NCBI GenBank assembly: GCA_951813855.1
Contig: OX638380.1
Coordinates: 1,380,876-1,444,875, forward strand
From: an uncultured Verrucomicrobiae bacterium
GTDB lineage: Bacteria; Verrucomicrobiota; Verrucomicrobiia; Limisphaerales; AAA164-E04
Direction of reading: 5' to 3'
Length of the DNA: 64,000 nucleotides
In this document: positions 1-8,055 of the stretch, piece after piece
How positions within the stretch are numbered: position 1 is the first letter of the stretch
Layout of the letters: every line of letters begins with the position of its first letter
Notes under the pieces: generated by a model
Database searches by the model: none
Seen by the model: the letters and a program-made list of their open reading frames with translations, nothing else
What the model was told of the DNA's origin: nothing
Translations under genes and position numbers: made by a program

Positions 1-370
1 CGATCTTACGAATTCCGAAGGAACGAACGTCTTTTGAACCATAACCACCAACTGTTCCTTTTTTTCTCGCCGACGTTACCCGACCGGTGCTCCGGCCGAT
101 CGAATTCGAACGGTTCGCTTCGAAATATCGCTTCGGTATCCGTTGTCGGCAACAATTTACCATTCCGTCCCGCCTCCCGGCGTTACGCCTAGCCCAAAGC
201 TGCCAATCGACTCCGGAGAATGACCCATTCCCAGAAGGCCGCCGGGGTTCGTAGCAACGGCCGGCTCAAACCTTCACCGTCAGCGAATTTTCCGGCCTTC
301 ATTGCGATCCGCAACTATCGAGATATTTGACAAAACCGCTCGATTTCGACATTAATCACCGAAATCGATA
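1..370. other. Leading intergenic region, nothing recognised
   Basis: I see no coding region, RNA gene or clear hairpin terminator here. It precedes the first gene on the plus strand and presumably holds its promoter, but no convincing -35/-10 pair stands out. Confidence 0.4.
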
Positions 371-2089
371 ATGACAAGAAACCTTCCTTTCGGCTGTCTG
401 ACCGCCCTGCTGCTCCTGATTTCAAATGCGCTGGCGGTGGATTTCGCCAAAGACGTCAAACCAATTTTGGAAAGCGCTTGCCTCAGTTGCCACGGCCCGG
501 AAAAGCCGAAAGGAGGATTGAGCATCCACAATCGGGGAGCGGCCATCGTCGGGGGCGACAGCGGCACTTCGATCGTGCCGGGCAAACCGGAAGATAGCCT
601 GCTCTACACCCTGACCATTCTTCCCCCGGACGACGACGACATCATGCCCCCCAAGGGCGATCCGCTGACTCACGAGCAAACCGAGACGTTACGGCAATGG
701 ATCCTGGACGGAGCCGAATGGCCGATCGAAATCGTACTGGAACCGACCCGGCGAGTGGAATTCGTCCGCGACGTGCAACCGATCCTCGAACTGCATTGCG
801 TCAGTTGCCACCGGGCGGATTACGACAAGGGAGGATTGAATCTCCAACGTCGCGAAACCGCCGTAACCGGCGGCGAATCCGGCCGCGGGATCTTGCCGGG
901 GAAATCGAGCGCCTCCTTGCTCTACACCGCCACTATTCTGCCGGACGATCACGACGATCTCATGCCGCCGGTCGCCAAAGGAGGCCCCCTGGATAAATCC
1001 GTCACCGATTTGCTGCGGCACTGGATCGATCAAGGCGCCCAATGGCCCGAGGATCTTGTCCTGCAACCCCGGAAAGAGGGCGAAGCGGATACCGGAGTCG
1101 ACCTGGAGCTGTTAGCCCGTATCCATGCGAAAATCGTCGCCAACTCCCGGGAGAAAACCGAAGCGGACATGAAACGGTACACTGAAGCGATTCCCGGAAC
1201 CAAGGTGCAGTTCGAAATGCTCCCGATTCCCTCGGGCACTTTCTTGATCGGCAGTCCGGCCGGCGAAGCCAACCGGAAAGCCGACGAAGGTCCCCAGACC
1301 GAAATTCAGCTCTCTCCCTTTTGGATGGGGAAATGCGAAGTCACCTGGAACGAATACGAGCTGTTCATGTACCCGGAGGAAATGCAACGCATCCACGCCG
1401 TTTCCCAAACGGAAGTCACCGATCTGTTGGCCGATGCCGTCACCAAGCCGACCAAACCTTACGTCGAGATGAGTTTCGGCATGGGCAAAAACGGCTATCC
1501 CGCCATCAGCATGACCCAACACGCGGCCAACAAATACTGCGAATGGTTGAGTGCGGCCACCGGCCATTTTTACCGTCTACCCACCGAGGCCGAATGGGAA
1601 TACGCCTGCCGGGCGGGGACCGACACCGCCTGGTCGTTCGGCGATCAGGCCGAGCTGCTCGACAAATACGCCTGGCACGGAGACAACAGCGATTTCAAAT
1701 ACCAGAAAGTCGGGCGCAAAAAACCCAACCCTTGGGGACTTCACGACATGCACGGCAACGTCGCCGAGTGGACCCTCGATCAGTATCAATCCGAAACCTA
1801 TCGCCAATTATCACAACTGAAGACGATGCTTGATCCCTGGATTCCTTCGACCACTCCCTACCCTCACAGCGTTCGCGGAGGTTCATGGGAAGATTTTCCG
1901 GAGTCGTTGCGCAGCGCGGCTCGCCGCGGATCTACCGAAGACTGGAAGCGGCAGGATCCTCAGTTGCCCAAAAGCATCTGGTACCACACCGACGCCCAGT
2001 TTCTCGGGTTCCGGGTCGTTCGCCCTCTCGAAATCGTTTCGCCGGAAAATCTCGCCAAGTTCTGGACAAACGGAGTCGAATCCGATTAA
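371..2089 (+). CDS. Secreted di-heme PSCyt1 protein with C-terminal SUMF1-like domain
   Basis: The protein is 572 residues long. Residues 1-22 form a signal peptide. Two copies of a planctomycete-type cytochrome domain follow, with heme-binding CxxCH motifs at C37-C40-H41 and C143-C146-H147; each copy ends in a W(I)xxGAxWP motif. Residues about 281-560 form a formylglycine-generating-enzyme-like (SUMF1, C-type lectin fold) domain with the usual SGTF, RLPTEAEWEYACRAG, NVAEW and VRGGSW blocks. The positions of the two catalytic cysteines of true FGE read RSAAR and GFRVV, so sulfatase-activating activity is unlikely and a binding role is more plausible. It probably acts outside the cytoplasm. 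The next gene follows 95 bases downstream in the same direction, so they may be cotranscribed. Confidence 0.85.
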   Translation: MTRNLPFGCLTALLLLISNALAVDFAKDVKPILESACLSCHGPEKPKGGLSIHNRGAAIVGGDSGTSIVPGKPEDSLLYTLTILPPDDDDIMPPKGDPLTHEQTETLRQWILDGAEWPIEIVLEPTRRVEFVRDVQPILELHCVSCHRADYDKGGLNLQRRETAVTGGESGRGILPGKSSASLLYTATILPDDHDDLMPPVAKGGPLDKSVTDLLRHWIDQGAQWPEDLVLQPRKEGEADTGVDLELLARIHAKIVANSREKTEADMKRYTEAIPGTKVQFEMLPIPSGTFLIGSPAGEANRKADEGPQTEIQLSPFWMGKCEVTWNEYELFMYPEEMQRIHAVSQTEVTDLLADAVTKPTKPYVEMSFGMGKNGYPAISMTQHAANKYCEWLSAATGHFYRLPTEAEWEYACRAGTDTAWSFGDQAELLDKYAWHGDNSDFKYQKVGRKKPNPWGLHDMHGNVAEWTLDQYQSETYRQLSQLKTMLDPWIPSTTPYPHSVRGGSWEDFPESLRSAARRGSTEDWKRQDPQLPKSIWYHTDAQFLGFRVVRPLEIVSPENLAKFWTNGVESD

Positions 2090-2184
2090 TCTCTTCCCGA
2101 ACCACGGACCGAGTCCCCTGGGACAGTTATCGACCGGGATACCGAATCCATCAACCCGAACTATTTCGCAAAAGCATCCGATCC

Positions 2185-3537
2185 ATGAATCGACCTAACG
2201 ACTCCTCGAAGCCCCGGTGCGAAGCGTCGGTTTCCCGCCGGAATTTTTTGAAAACCACCTCGACCGCGGCAGTCGGCGGAAGCGTGCTCGGCGCCCTTCC
2301 TGCCGGAGGCGTTTTCGCCGCGGCCGCGGACGACGAATTGAAAGTCGCCTTGGTCGGTTGCGGCGGACGCGGCAGCAGCGCCGCCGGCCAAGCGCTCTCC
2401 ACTTACTCCCAAGGCCCGGTCAAGCTGGTGGCCATGGCGGACGCCTTCGAAGACCGATTAAGCGGCAGCTTCCGAAACCTGAAGCAGCGTCATCCCGATC
2501 GGGTCTCGGTTGACGAAGACACCATGTTCGTCGGGTTCGACGCCTACAAGAAAGCCATCGCCTTGTCCGATGTCGTCATCCTGGCCACTCCACCCGGATT
2601 TCGCCCCATGCATTTCGAAGAAGCGGTCATGCAGGGCAAACACGTGTTCATGGAAAAACCGGTGGCGACCGACGCCCCGGGAGTCCGGCAAGTGCTCGCC
2701 GCCGCGAAAATAGCCAAAGACAAAAACCTCAAAGTCGGAGTCGGGCTGCAACGGCATCACAACGCCGGCTATCAGGAAACGATCAAGCGCCTTCAGGACG
2801 GGGCCATCGGCGATATCATCACCACCCGGGCCTATTGGAACGGCAACACCCCTTGGGTGCGGCGGCGGGCGGATCTCGAAAAACGCTACGGACGCAAGCT
2901 TACGGAAATGGAATATCAGATGCGCAACTGGTACTATTTCAACTGGATCTGCGGCGACCACATCACCGAACAGCACATCCACAACCTGGACGTGATCAAC
3001 TGGCTCATGGGCGACTATCCGGTCAAAGCCAACGGCATGGGCGGCGCCGAAGTCAGGGTAGGTATCGATTACGGTGAAATCTTCGATCACCATTGCGTCG
3101 AATTCACCTACGCCAACGGTGCCAAAATGTTCAGCCAGTGCCGCCATCAACTCGGATGCTGGAACAGCGTTTCCGAGCACGCTCACGGCAGCAACGGAGC
3201 CGCGCAGATCAATCGCCAGGCCATCACCGGCCCCAACGCTTGGCGCTTCGACGGCAAAGCCAAAAATGCCTATCAGCAGGAACACGACGTGCTCTTCCAC
3301 GCCATTCGCCACAACGAACCGCACAACGAAGCCGAATACGGAGCCAAGAGTTCGATGACCGCGATTCTCGGCCGGACGGCTACCTATTCCGGCAAGGAAA
3401 TCGAGTGGGACAAGCTCTTGGCCTCCGAAGTTTCCTTGTTGCCCGAGATCCTCGCTTGGGACGCTCCCATGAAGTCCATGCCCGGGGAAGACGGGTTGTA
3501 CCCGCATCCGGTGCCCGGACAACCGCTGATGGTCTGA
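2185..3537 (+). CDS. Tat-exported Gfo/Idh/MocA family oxidoreductase
   Basis: The protein has 450 residues when started at the ATG at 2185. The reading frame is open further upstream, but this start gives a proper twin-arginine leader (SRRNFLK near residue 18, then a hydrophobic stretch ending in an Ala-rich cleavage region). A Rossmann nucleotide-binding segment follows (VALVGCGGRGSSAAGQAL), then the conserved EKPVATD motif of Gfo/Idh/MocA proteins and a C-terminal substrate domain with GDHITEQHIHNLDVINWLMG. This branch of Tat-exported dehydrogenases is abundant in Verrucomicrobiota and Planctomycetota, where members are thought to act on sugars or inositols in the periplasm with a tightly held NAD(P). 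The exact substrate cannot be told. A strong terminator follows. Confidence 0.9.
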   Translation: MNRPNDSSKPRCEASVSRRNFLKTTSTAAVGGSVLGALPAGGVFAAAADDELKVALVGCGGRGSSAAGQALSTYSQGPVKLVAMADAFEDRLSGSFRNLKQRHPDRVSVDEDTMFVGFDAYKKAIALSDVVILATPPGFRPMHFEEAVMQGKHVFMEKPVATDAPGVRQVLAAAKIAKDKNLKVGVGLQRHHNAGYQETIKRLQDGAIGDIITTRAYWNGNTPWVRRRADLEKRYGRKLTEMEYQMRNWYYFNWICGDHITEQHIHNLDVINWLMGDYPVKANGMGGAEVRVGIDYGEIFDHHCVEFTYANGAKMFSQCRHQLGCWNSVSEHAHGSNGAAQINRQAITGPNAWRFDGKAKNAYQQEHDVLFHAIRHNEPHNEAEYGAKSSMTAILGRTATYSGKEIEWDKLLASEVSLLPEILAWDAPMKSMPGEDGLYPHPVPGQPLMV

Positions 3538-3566
3538 GTCGACCGTCGAGGAGTTCACCCATCGCC

Positions 3567-3600
3567 GCCCTTCCGGGTTCGCTCCGGAAGGGCTTTTTTT
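3567..3600 (+). terminator. Rho-independent terminator
   Basis: A perfect 10-bp stem (GCCCTTCCGG at 3567-3576, CCGGAAGGGC at 3584-3593) with a 7-base loop is followed by seven T residues. It lies 30 bases after the oxidoreductase stop codon and ends that transcription unit. Confidence 0.9.
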
Positions 3601-3802
3601 AATGCCGCCGCTCGAAACTATCGAGATCGCAAGCCGGTCTTGATCACGGCGCTCGAAAGGAAAAAACGATGTCTCTTACCGTCTTCCGAAACCGTTCCTT
3701 CCGACTCGATCGGCTCCCCCGTTCCGAAGCGTAAACCGCCGCCGCTCGACTAGCCCAAAGTGCCGTCTCCTTGGCCGATTCGAACCGGCTGCCCCACCGT
3801 GC

Positions 3803-5254
3803 TTACGGGCGCCAAGGCCGCTGTCCCTCGGATTTGGCCTCCAGGAATTTAGCGTCGACCTCACGATACCAGGCGTGGAGTTTTTTTTGCATCGAACGAA
3901 CGATTTCCGGACGCTCGGCGGCTAAATCGTGCCGTTCTCCGATATCCATTTGAAGATGGTATAAATGCAGGCCTCCGTCTTCGAACCGCTCGACCAACTT
4001 ATAATCACCCGAGCGTACGGCTCCGCCGGGAAAACCTCCCTGATTGCTGTAATGAGGATAATGCCAAAACAGGTCCTCCCTTTCGATCGGCCCCTCCCCG
4101 GTCAGCAGCGGAACCAGACTAACGCCGTCCCGATGTTGTTCCGGCTTCGGCGACAGATCGGCTATTTCCAGCATGGTCGGATAGAAATCGGTGCTGATGA
4201 CCGGTACGTCGCACACGCCGTTCGCCAGAGCCTTGCCGGGCCACTTGACGATAAACGGTTCGCGGATCCCTCCTTCGTAAAGCCATCCCTTGCCGCCTCG
4301 CAACGGCAGATTCGAAGTCGGCGAACCCTCCGAAGTGGAAAGTCCCCCGTTATCCGAAGTGAACATCACCACCGTATTGCCGTCCAATTCCAAGTCGCGC
4401 AGAGCCTGCAACACCCGCCCCACCCCACGATCCAGCATTTCCATCATGGCCGCATAGGTCGGATGACGCTGGCGAATCCGGACTCGCCGGGGCCGATCGG
4501 TAGGCCAGACCTGTTCTTCGAAGCCGAATTCCGCCGCTTCGCTTCCCTGACTCAGCGAAGCCTTGTTCCGATATTTTGCCACCAACTCCCGAGGCGCATG
4601 CAGCGGGGTATGTACCGTGTAAAAGGAGATGAAGAGGAAAAAAGGCTGGTCGCGATATTCGCGAAGCGTCGCCACCGCGTCCTCGACCAATCTGGAGGTC
4701 AGATACTCCCCTTCAGGACCGTCTTCCAACCGGGGATTTCGATAGGGAGAAAAATAACCGCCCGGAGGCGATCCTCGGTTATGCCCTCCGAAATTGAGGT
4801 GAAATCCCTGATTTTCAGGCCAATACTCGGCGGAGGGACCGAGATGCCACTTGCCGAAAAATGCCGTGCGGTAACCGGCTTGAGCGAGGGCTTCGGCGAC
4901 GGTGGTTTCGGCCAAGGGCATCGAACTGCGCAGCGGCGCCGGAGAAAACCGGCCGGAACGGCGGCCGGAAAACCAATTGGTGGCATCCACCCGCGAAGGA
5001 TATTTTCCGGTCATGATACTGTACCTGGTGGGAGAACAGACCGGATTAGCCGCATATCCGTTGGTAAACCTCACGCCCTCTCGCGCCAAGCGATCGATAT
5101 GGGGAGTTTCGTAAAAGGTATCGGGATTGTTGGCGCCGATGTCCATATACCCGAGATCGTCGACCAGAAAGAAAACGAAATTGGGCCGGGTTTCCGCCCG
5201 GGTAAAGCTCGTCCCGACTCCCGCCAACAGCAAGAATACCGCAAGAAATCTCAT
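3803..5254 (-). CDS. Secreted sulfatase (arylsulfatase A family)
   Basis: The start at 5254 places a signal peptide (residues 1-20) at the N terminus of a 483-residue protein; an upstream ATG at 5287 would put eleven extra residues before it. The alkaline-phosphatase-fold sulfatase domain begins with RPNFVFFLVDDLGY, giving the metal-binding Asp32-Asp33. The activation signature CSPTR puts the formylglycine cysteine at C73, followed by the TGKYPSR block. The FFGKWHLG and FTSDNGG motifs of the family are present. It should release sulfate from an organic sulfate ester, perhaps an algal or mucin polysaccharide. Activation needs a formylglycine-generating enzyme, and the SUMF1-like protein at 371-2089 lacks the needed cysteines, so that enzyme must lie elsewhere. 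Confidence 0.9.
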   Translation of the reverse strand: MRFLAVFLLLAGVGTSFTRAETRPNFVFFLVDDLGYMDIGANNPDTFYETPHIDRLAREGVRFTNGYAANPVCSPTRYSIMTGKYPSRVDATNWFSGRRSGRFSPAPLRSSMPLAETTVAEALAQAGYRTAFFGKWHLGPSAEYWPENQGFHLNFGGHNRGSPPGGYFSPYRNPRLEDGPEGEYLTSRLVEDAVATLREYRDQPFFLFISFYTVHTPLHAPRELVAKYRNKASLSQGSEAAEFGFEEQVWPTDRPRRVRIRQRHPTYAAMMEMLDRGVGRVLQALRDLELDGNTVVMFTSDNGGLSTSEGSPTSNLPLRGGKGWLYEGGIREPFIVKWPGKALANGVCDVPVISTDFYPTMLEIADLSPKPEQHRDGVSLVPLLTGEGPIEREDLFWHYPHYSNQGGFPGGAVRSGDYKLVERFEDGGLHLYHLQMDIGERHDLAAERPEIVRSMQKKLHAWYREVDAKFLEAKSEGQRPWRP

Positions 5255-5652
5255 TGGTTTGTTACCGGCTAAATTGAATGAGCGCACCGTCGCTGTTCCC
5301 GACTCTCAAGTAAACCTCGCTCGGCTTCGGGCAACCGCCGATAATTCGCCCGTTCCGAGTTCGCTCGGGCTCCTCTGCCGAACCCGGCTTGTTCCGATCG
5401 GAAATCGATTCGGAAGGATACCAAAGCCGGCGGATTCAAGCACCGGAAAATCCGGACGCTTTCGCTCCACGGCTTTTCCCGGCCTGCCGGGCGCCAGCCA
5501 AATCGTGATCCGAACCCCGGAATTTTTGACCGATACCAACCCCAACCTACGTCCGGCCGACAGCTGACGGCAACCGGGCCGCCCGATCGTCTTCGAGCGG
5601 GACTCTTGCCCCTCCCGGTTAATTCAGGCAACTTCGCCTTTCGACCCACGGC
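5255..5652. other. Divergent intergenic region
   Basis: About 400 bases separate the sulfatase start from the ABC ATPase start, which point away from each other. No coding sequence with recognisable features and no hairpin terminator was found. It must hold two divergent promoters, but none can be called with confidence. Confidence 0.35.
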
Positions 5653-6504
5653 ATGAATTCCCCCAAAAATCGGACTGCCCCCGCCGGTTCGGCAACGTCG
5701 ACGAACCCGGTCCCGATCAGCCTGCGCCTCGAAGGCTTGGAGATTCGCCGCGGTCGTGACTCGATCCTCAAGGGCATCGATTGGACGGTTCGTTCCGGTG
5801 AGCATTGGGTCATGTTGGGCGCCAACGGTTCCGGGAAAACGTCTCTGCTGCGAGCCTTGACCGGTTATTTCATGCCCTCGGCCGGCGAGATCTACGTGTT
5901 CGATCAACGCTACGGTTACACCGACTGGCGGGAGGTTCGGTTGCATGTCGGGATCGTCAGTTCGGCGGTGCAACAGCTGATGAACGACGCCGAGCCGGCG
6001 CTCTATACGGTACTCAGCGGCAAGTACGCCGCGATCGATTATCGTCAACGCCCCAAGCCCGCAGAAAAAACCCAGGCGCAAGCCTTGCTCGAACAAATGG
6101 AATGTGGTCAGCTGGCCGCTCGCCCCTGGGGAGTTCTGTCTCAAGGCGAACGGCAACGCGTCCTGATCGCACGCGCCCTGATGTCTTCGCCGGTCGTCCT
6201 GATTCTGGACGAACCCTGTGCCGGACTCGATCCCGGAGCGCGCGAACTTTTTTTGCGGTTTCTCGAGCGGCTGGGAACCCGCAAGGCGGCGCCGACCCTC
6301 GTGTTGGTGACGCACCATGTCGAGGAAATCATGCCGGTGTTTTCGCACGTGCTCCTGCTGCACGAAGGCCGGGTGCTGGCCGCCGGCCCCCATCGCCAGG
6401 TCATGTCCTCCCGGAATCTGTCGGCCCTCTTTTCGAGCCGGGCGCAATTACGCTATCGCCACCGGCGCTACTCCCTGACCATCAAGGCGCCTCCGGCCGC
6501 TTGA
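5653..6504 (+). CDS. ABC transporter ATP-binding protein
   Basis: The 283-residue protein has a Walker A motif GANGSGKT at 56-63, the ABC signature LSQGE at 162-166, a Walker B VVLILDEP near 181-188 and the switch histidine at about 221 (VTHH). It is a single nucleotide-binding domain. No permease or substrate-binding protein gene lies beside it, so the transported substrate is unknown. The general look is that of the ModF/YlmA-like group of stand-alone ATPases, but this is only a judgement from the sequence. Its 3' end overlaps the 3' end of the convergent gene by 23 bases. Confidence 0.85.
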   Translation: MNSPKNRTAPAGSATSTNPVPISLRLEGLEIRRGRDSILKGIDWTVRSGEHWVMLGANGSGKTSLLRALTGYFMPSAGEIYVFDQRYGYTDWREVRLHVGIVSSAVQQLMNDAEPALYTVLSGKYAAIDYRQRPKPAEKTQAQALLEQMECGQLAARPWGVLSQGERQRVLIARALMSSPVVLILDEPCAGLDPGARELFLRFLERLGTRKAAPTLVLVTHHVEEIMPVFSHVLLLHEGRVLAAGPHRQVMSSRNLSALFSSRAQLRYRHRRYSLTIKAPPAA

Positions 6505-7855
6505 CCTCGTCCGGTTCGCTCACGTCGAGGCAGATCAGACGGTTTTCGCTGCGGAGATATAACTTGCCGTCCGAGAGCGCCGGAGCCGCCCAGCACGGGT
6601 AGTTCAGCTCGGGAAGTTGGAACCGGGCCAACTCGTTCGGCCGGCGGGCATCGATCCGAAACAGGCCCAGCAAGCCCCCTTCGCCCAAGACGAACAGTTT
6701 GCCGTCGGCCGCGATCGCCGACCCCCGGCCGAAGACTTTCGGCGGATCGAAAGTCCGCCGCCACGATTCGTCGCGGTCCCAAAGCAGTTCTCCGGAAATC
6801 AAATCGACACAACGAAACCGGGCGTCCGACTGATCCCGGCCGCTGAAGGCGTAGAGTTTTCCGTCATGGAGAATCGGCGTCGACCAATGGATTTGCAACA
6901 CGCGGTTTCGCCAAAGTTCCGTAACCGAACGCCCGTCCTCGCCCACCTGCAACAGCACCGAACCGATCCCGTAATAAGCCGAGGAAAGCAGAATCTTATC
7001 GTCCTGAACGATCGGATTCATGGCGTTGACCGATTCGTCCGCCGTCGAACGAAACCAAAAGCTGAAATTGATCCGGCCGGTTTTCGGCTCGAGCGATACC
7101 AAGCCCTGGCGCATGAAACAGAGCAAGTGAAGCCGATCGTGAATCTGGGCCAGAACCGGGGAAGCATAACTGGCTTGCTGGGCGTACTCCCGCCAACGCA
7201 CCGGCGGTTCACCCCGCCAGCCGAGCTTGGGCAATCCCTCCCAATTATCCCGGCCGACCGCCTCCCACAAGGTCTTTCCCGTTTCCGGATCGAAAGCCAC
7301 CACGCCGGCGTTCGGTTGACCTCCGACCATGACGATCAATCGCCCCGCCGCCAAAACCGGAGTGCTCCCCACGCCGAAAAAGGCCGGCGGGATCCTGAAA
7401 TCGGCGGCGGTGTCGCGCATCCAGAGTTTCCGGCCGGTCCGGCGCTCCAGGCAGAGCAATTTGCCTTCGGCTCCGAAAGTGTAGCACCGGTCTTCGGTCA
7501 GCAATGGGGAGGAACGAGGGCCGTTGTTATAACCGAAAGGATCGATAAACCGGCTCGGATACCCCTGGCGCCACAGCGATTTTCCGTCGCGGGCGTCGAA
7601 GGCTTCGACGATCTCCTGATTGCCCAACCGATGATGGAGCACCAACTGAGCGTCACGGATCGAGGGCGCGCTATAGCCCGTGCCGACCGCTCGCTCCCAA
7701 ATCCGGGACGGGCCGGCTTCGGGCCACCGCTCGATCAGTCCGGTCTCGGAACTCTTGCCGTCGCCCGTCGGGCCGAGAAACCGGGGCCAGTCTGCCCCGG
7801 GCGACTCGAAGCAAGCGACCCCGCAAACGCCGAGAAAAATCAGCAATCGTCTCAT
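6482..7855 (-). CDS. Secreted PQQ-like beta-propeller protein
   Basis: Starting at 7855 gives 457 residues with a short signal sequence (RRLLIFLGVCGVACFESPGA), followed by the DWPRFLGPTGDGKSSETGL block common to secreted PQQ-like (BamB/PQQ_2) repeat proteins of Verrucomicrobiota and Planctomycetota. Repeats such as VVAFDPETGKTLWEAVG and SLEPKTGRINFSFWF match propeller blades. These proteins are annotated as outer-membrane assembly factor BamB-like, but most have no tested function, and PQQ binding is not shown. An ATG three codons further upstream (7864) is an alternative start. Confidence 0.8.
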   Translation of the reverse strand: MRRLLIFLGVCGVACFESPGADWPRFLGPTGDGKSSETGLIERWPEAGPSRIWERAVGTGYSAPSIRDAQLVLHHRLGNQEIVEAFDARDGKSLWRQGYPSRFIDPFGYNNGPRSSPLLTEDRCYTFGAEGKLLCLERRTGRKLWMRDTAADFRIPPAFFGVGSTPVLAAGRLIVMVGGQPNAGVVAFDPETGKTLWEAVGRDNWEGLPKLGWRGEPPVRWREYAQQASYASPVLAQIHDRLHLLCFMRQGLVSLEPKTGRINFSFWFRSTADESVNAMNPIVQDDKILLSSAYYGIGSVLLQVGEDGRSVTELWRNRVLQIHWSTPILHDGKLYAFSGRDQSDARFRCVDLISGELLWDRDESWRRTFDPPKVFGRGSAIAADGKLFVLGEGGLLGLFRIDARRPNELARFQLPELNYPCWAAPALSDGKLYLRSENRLICLDVSEPDEVKRPEAP

Positions 7856-8055
7856 GGCAATCAAGCGATCGAACCGGGCGACCCCGACGGCTCCCTCCTG
7901 ACCTCGAACCGCTCCCGGAACGAGGCGAAAAGCTTTACTCTGATTTCCTGCACTATAGAGTACCTTGGGCCGGAAAGCCGTTAAGAAAACTTGTCAATCA
8001 CTCCCGTTTGGTTTCTGATTGCCCCCCAAGCCTGCACATGAATCAAGAGAAATCA

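Noticed and set aside
3965-5272. A 435-codon open frame on the plus strand
   Set aside because: It is antisense to the sulfatase with its full set of motifs; composition is arginine-rich as expected of a shadow frame.
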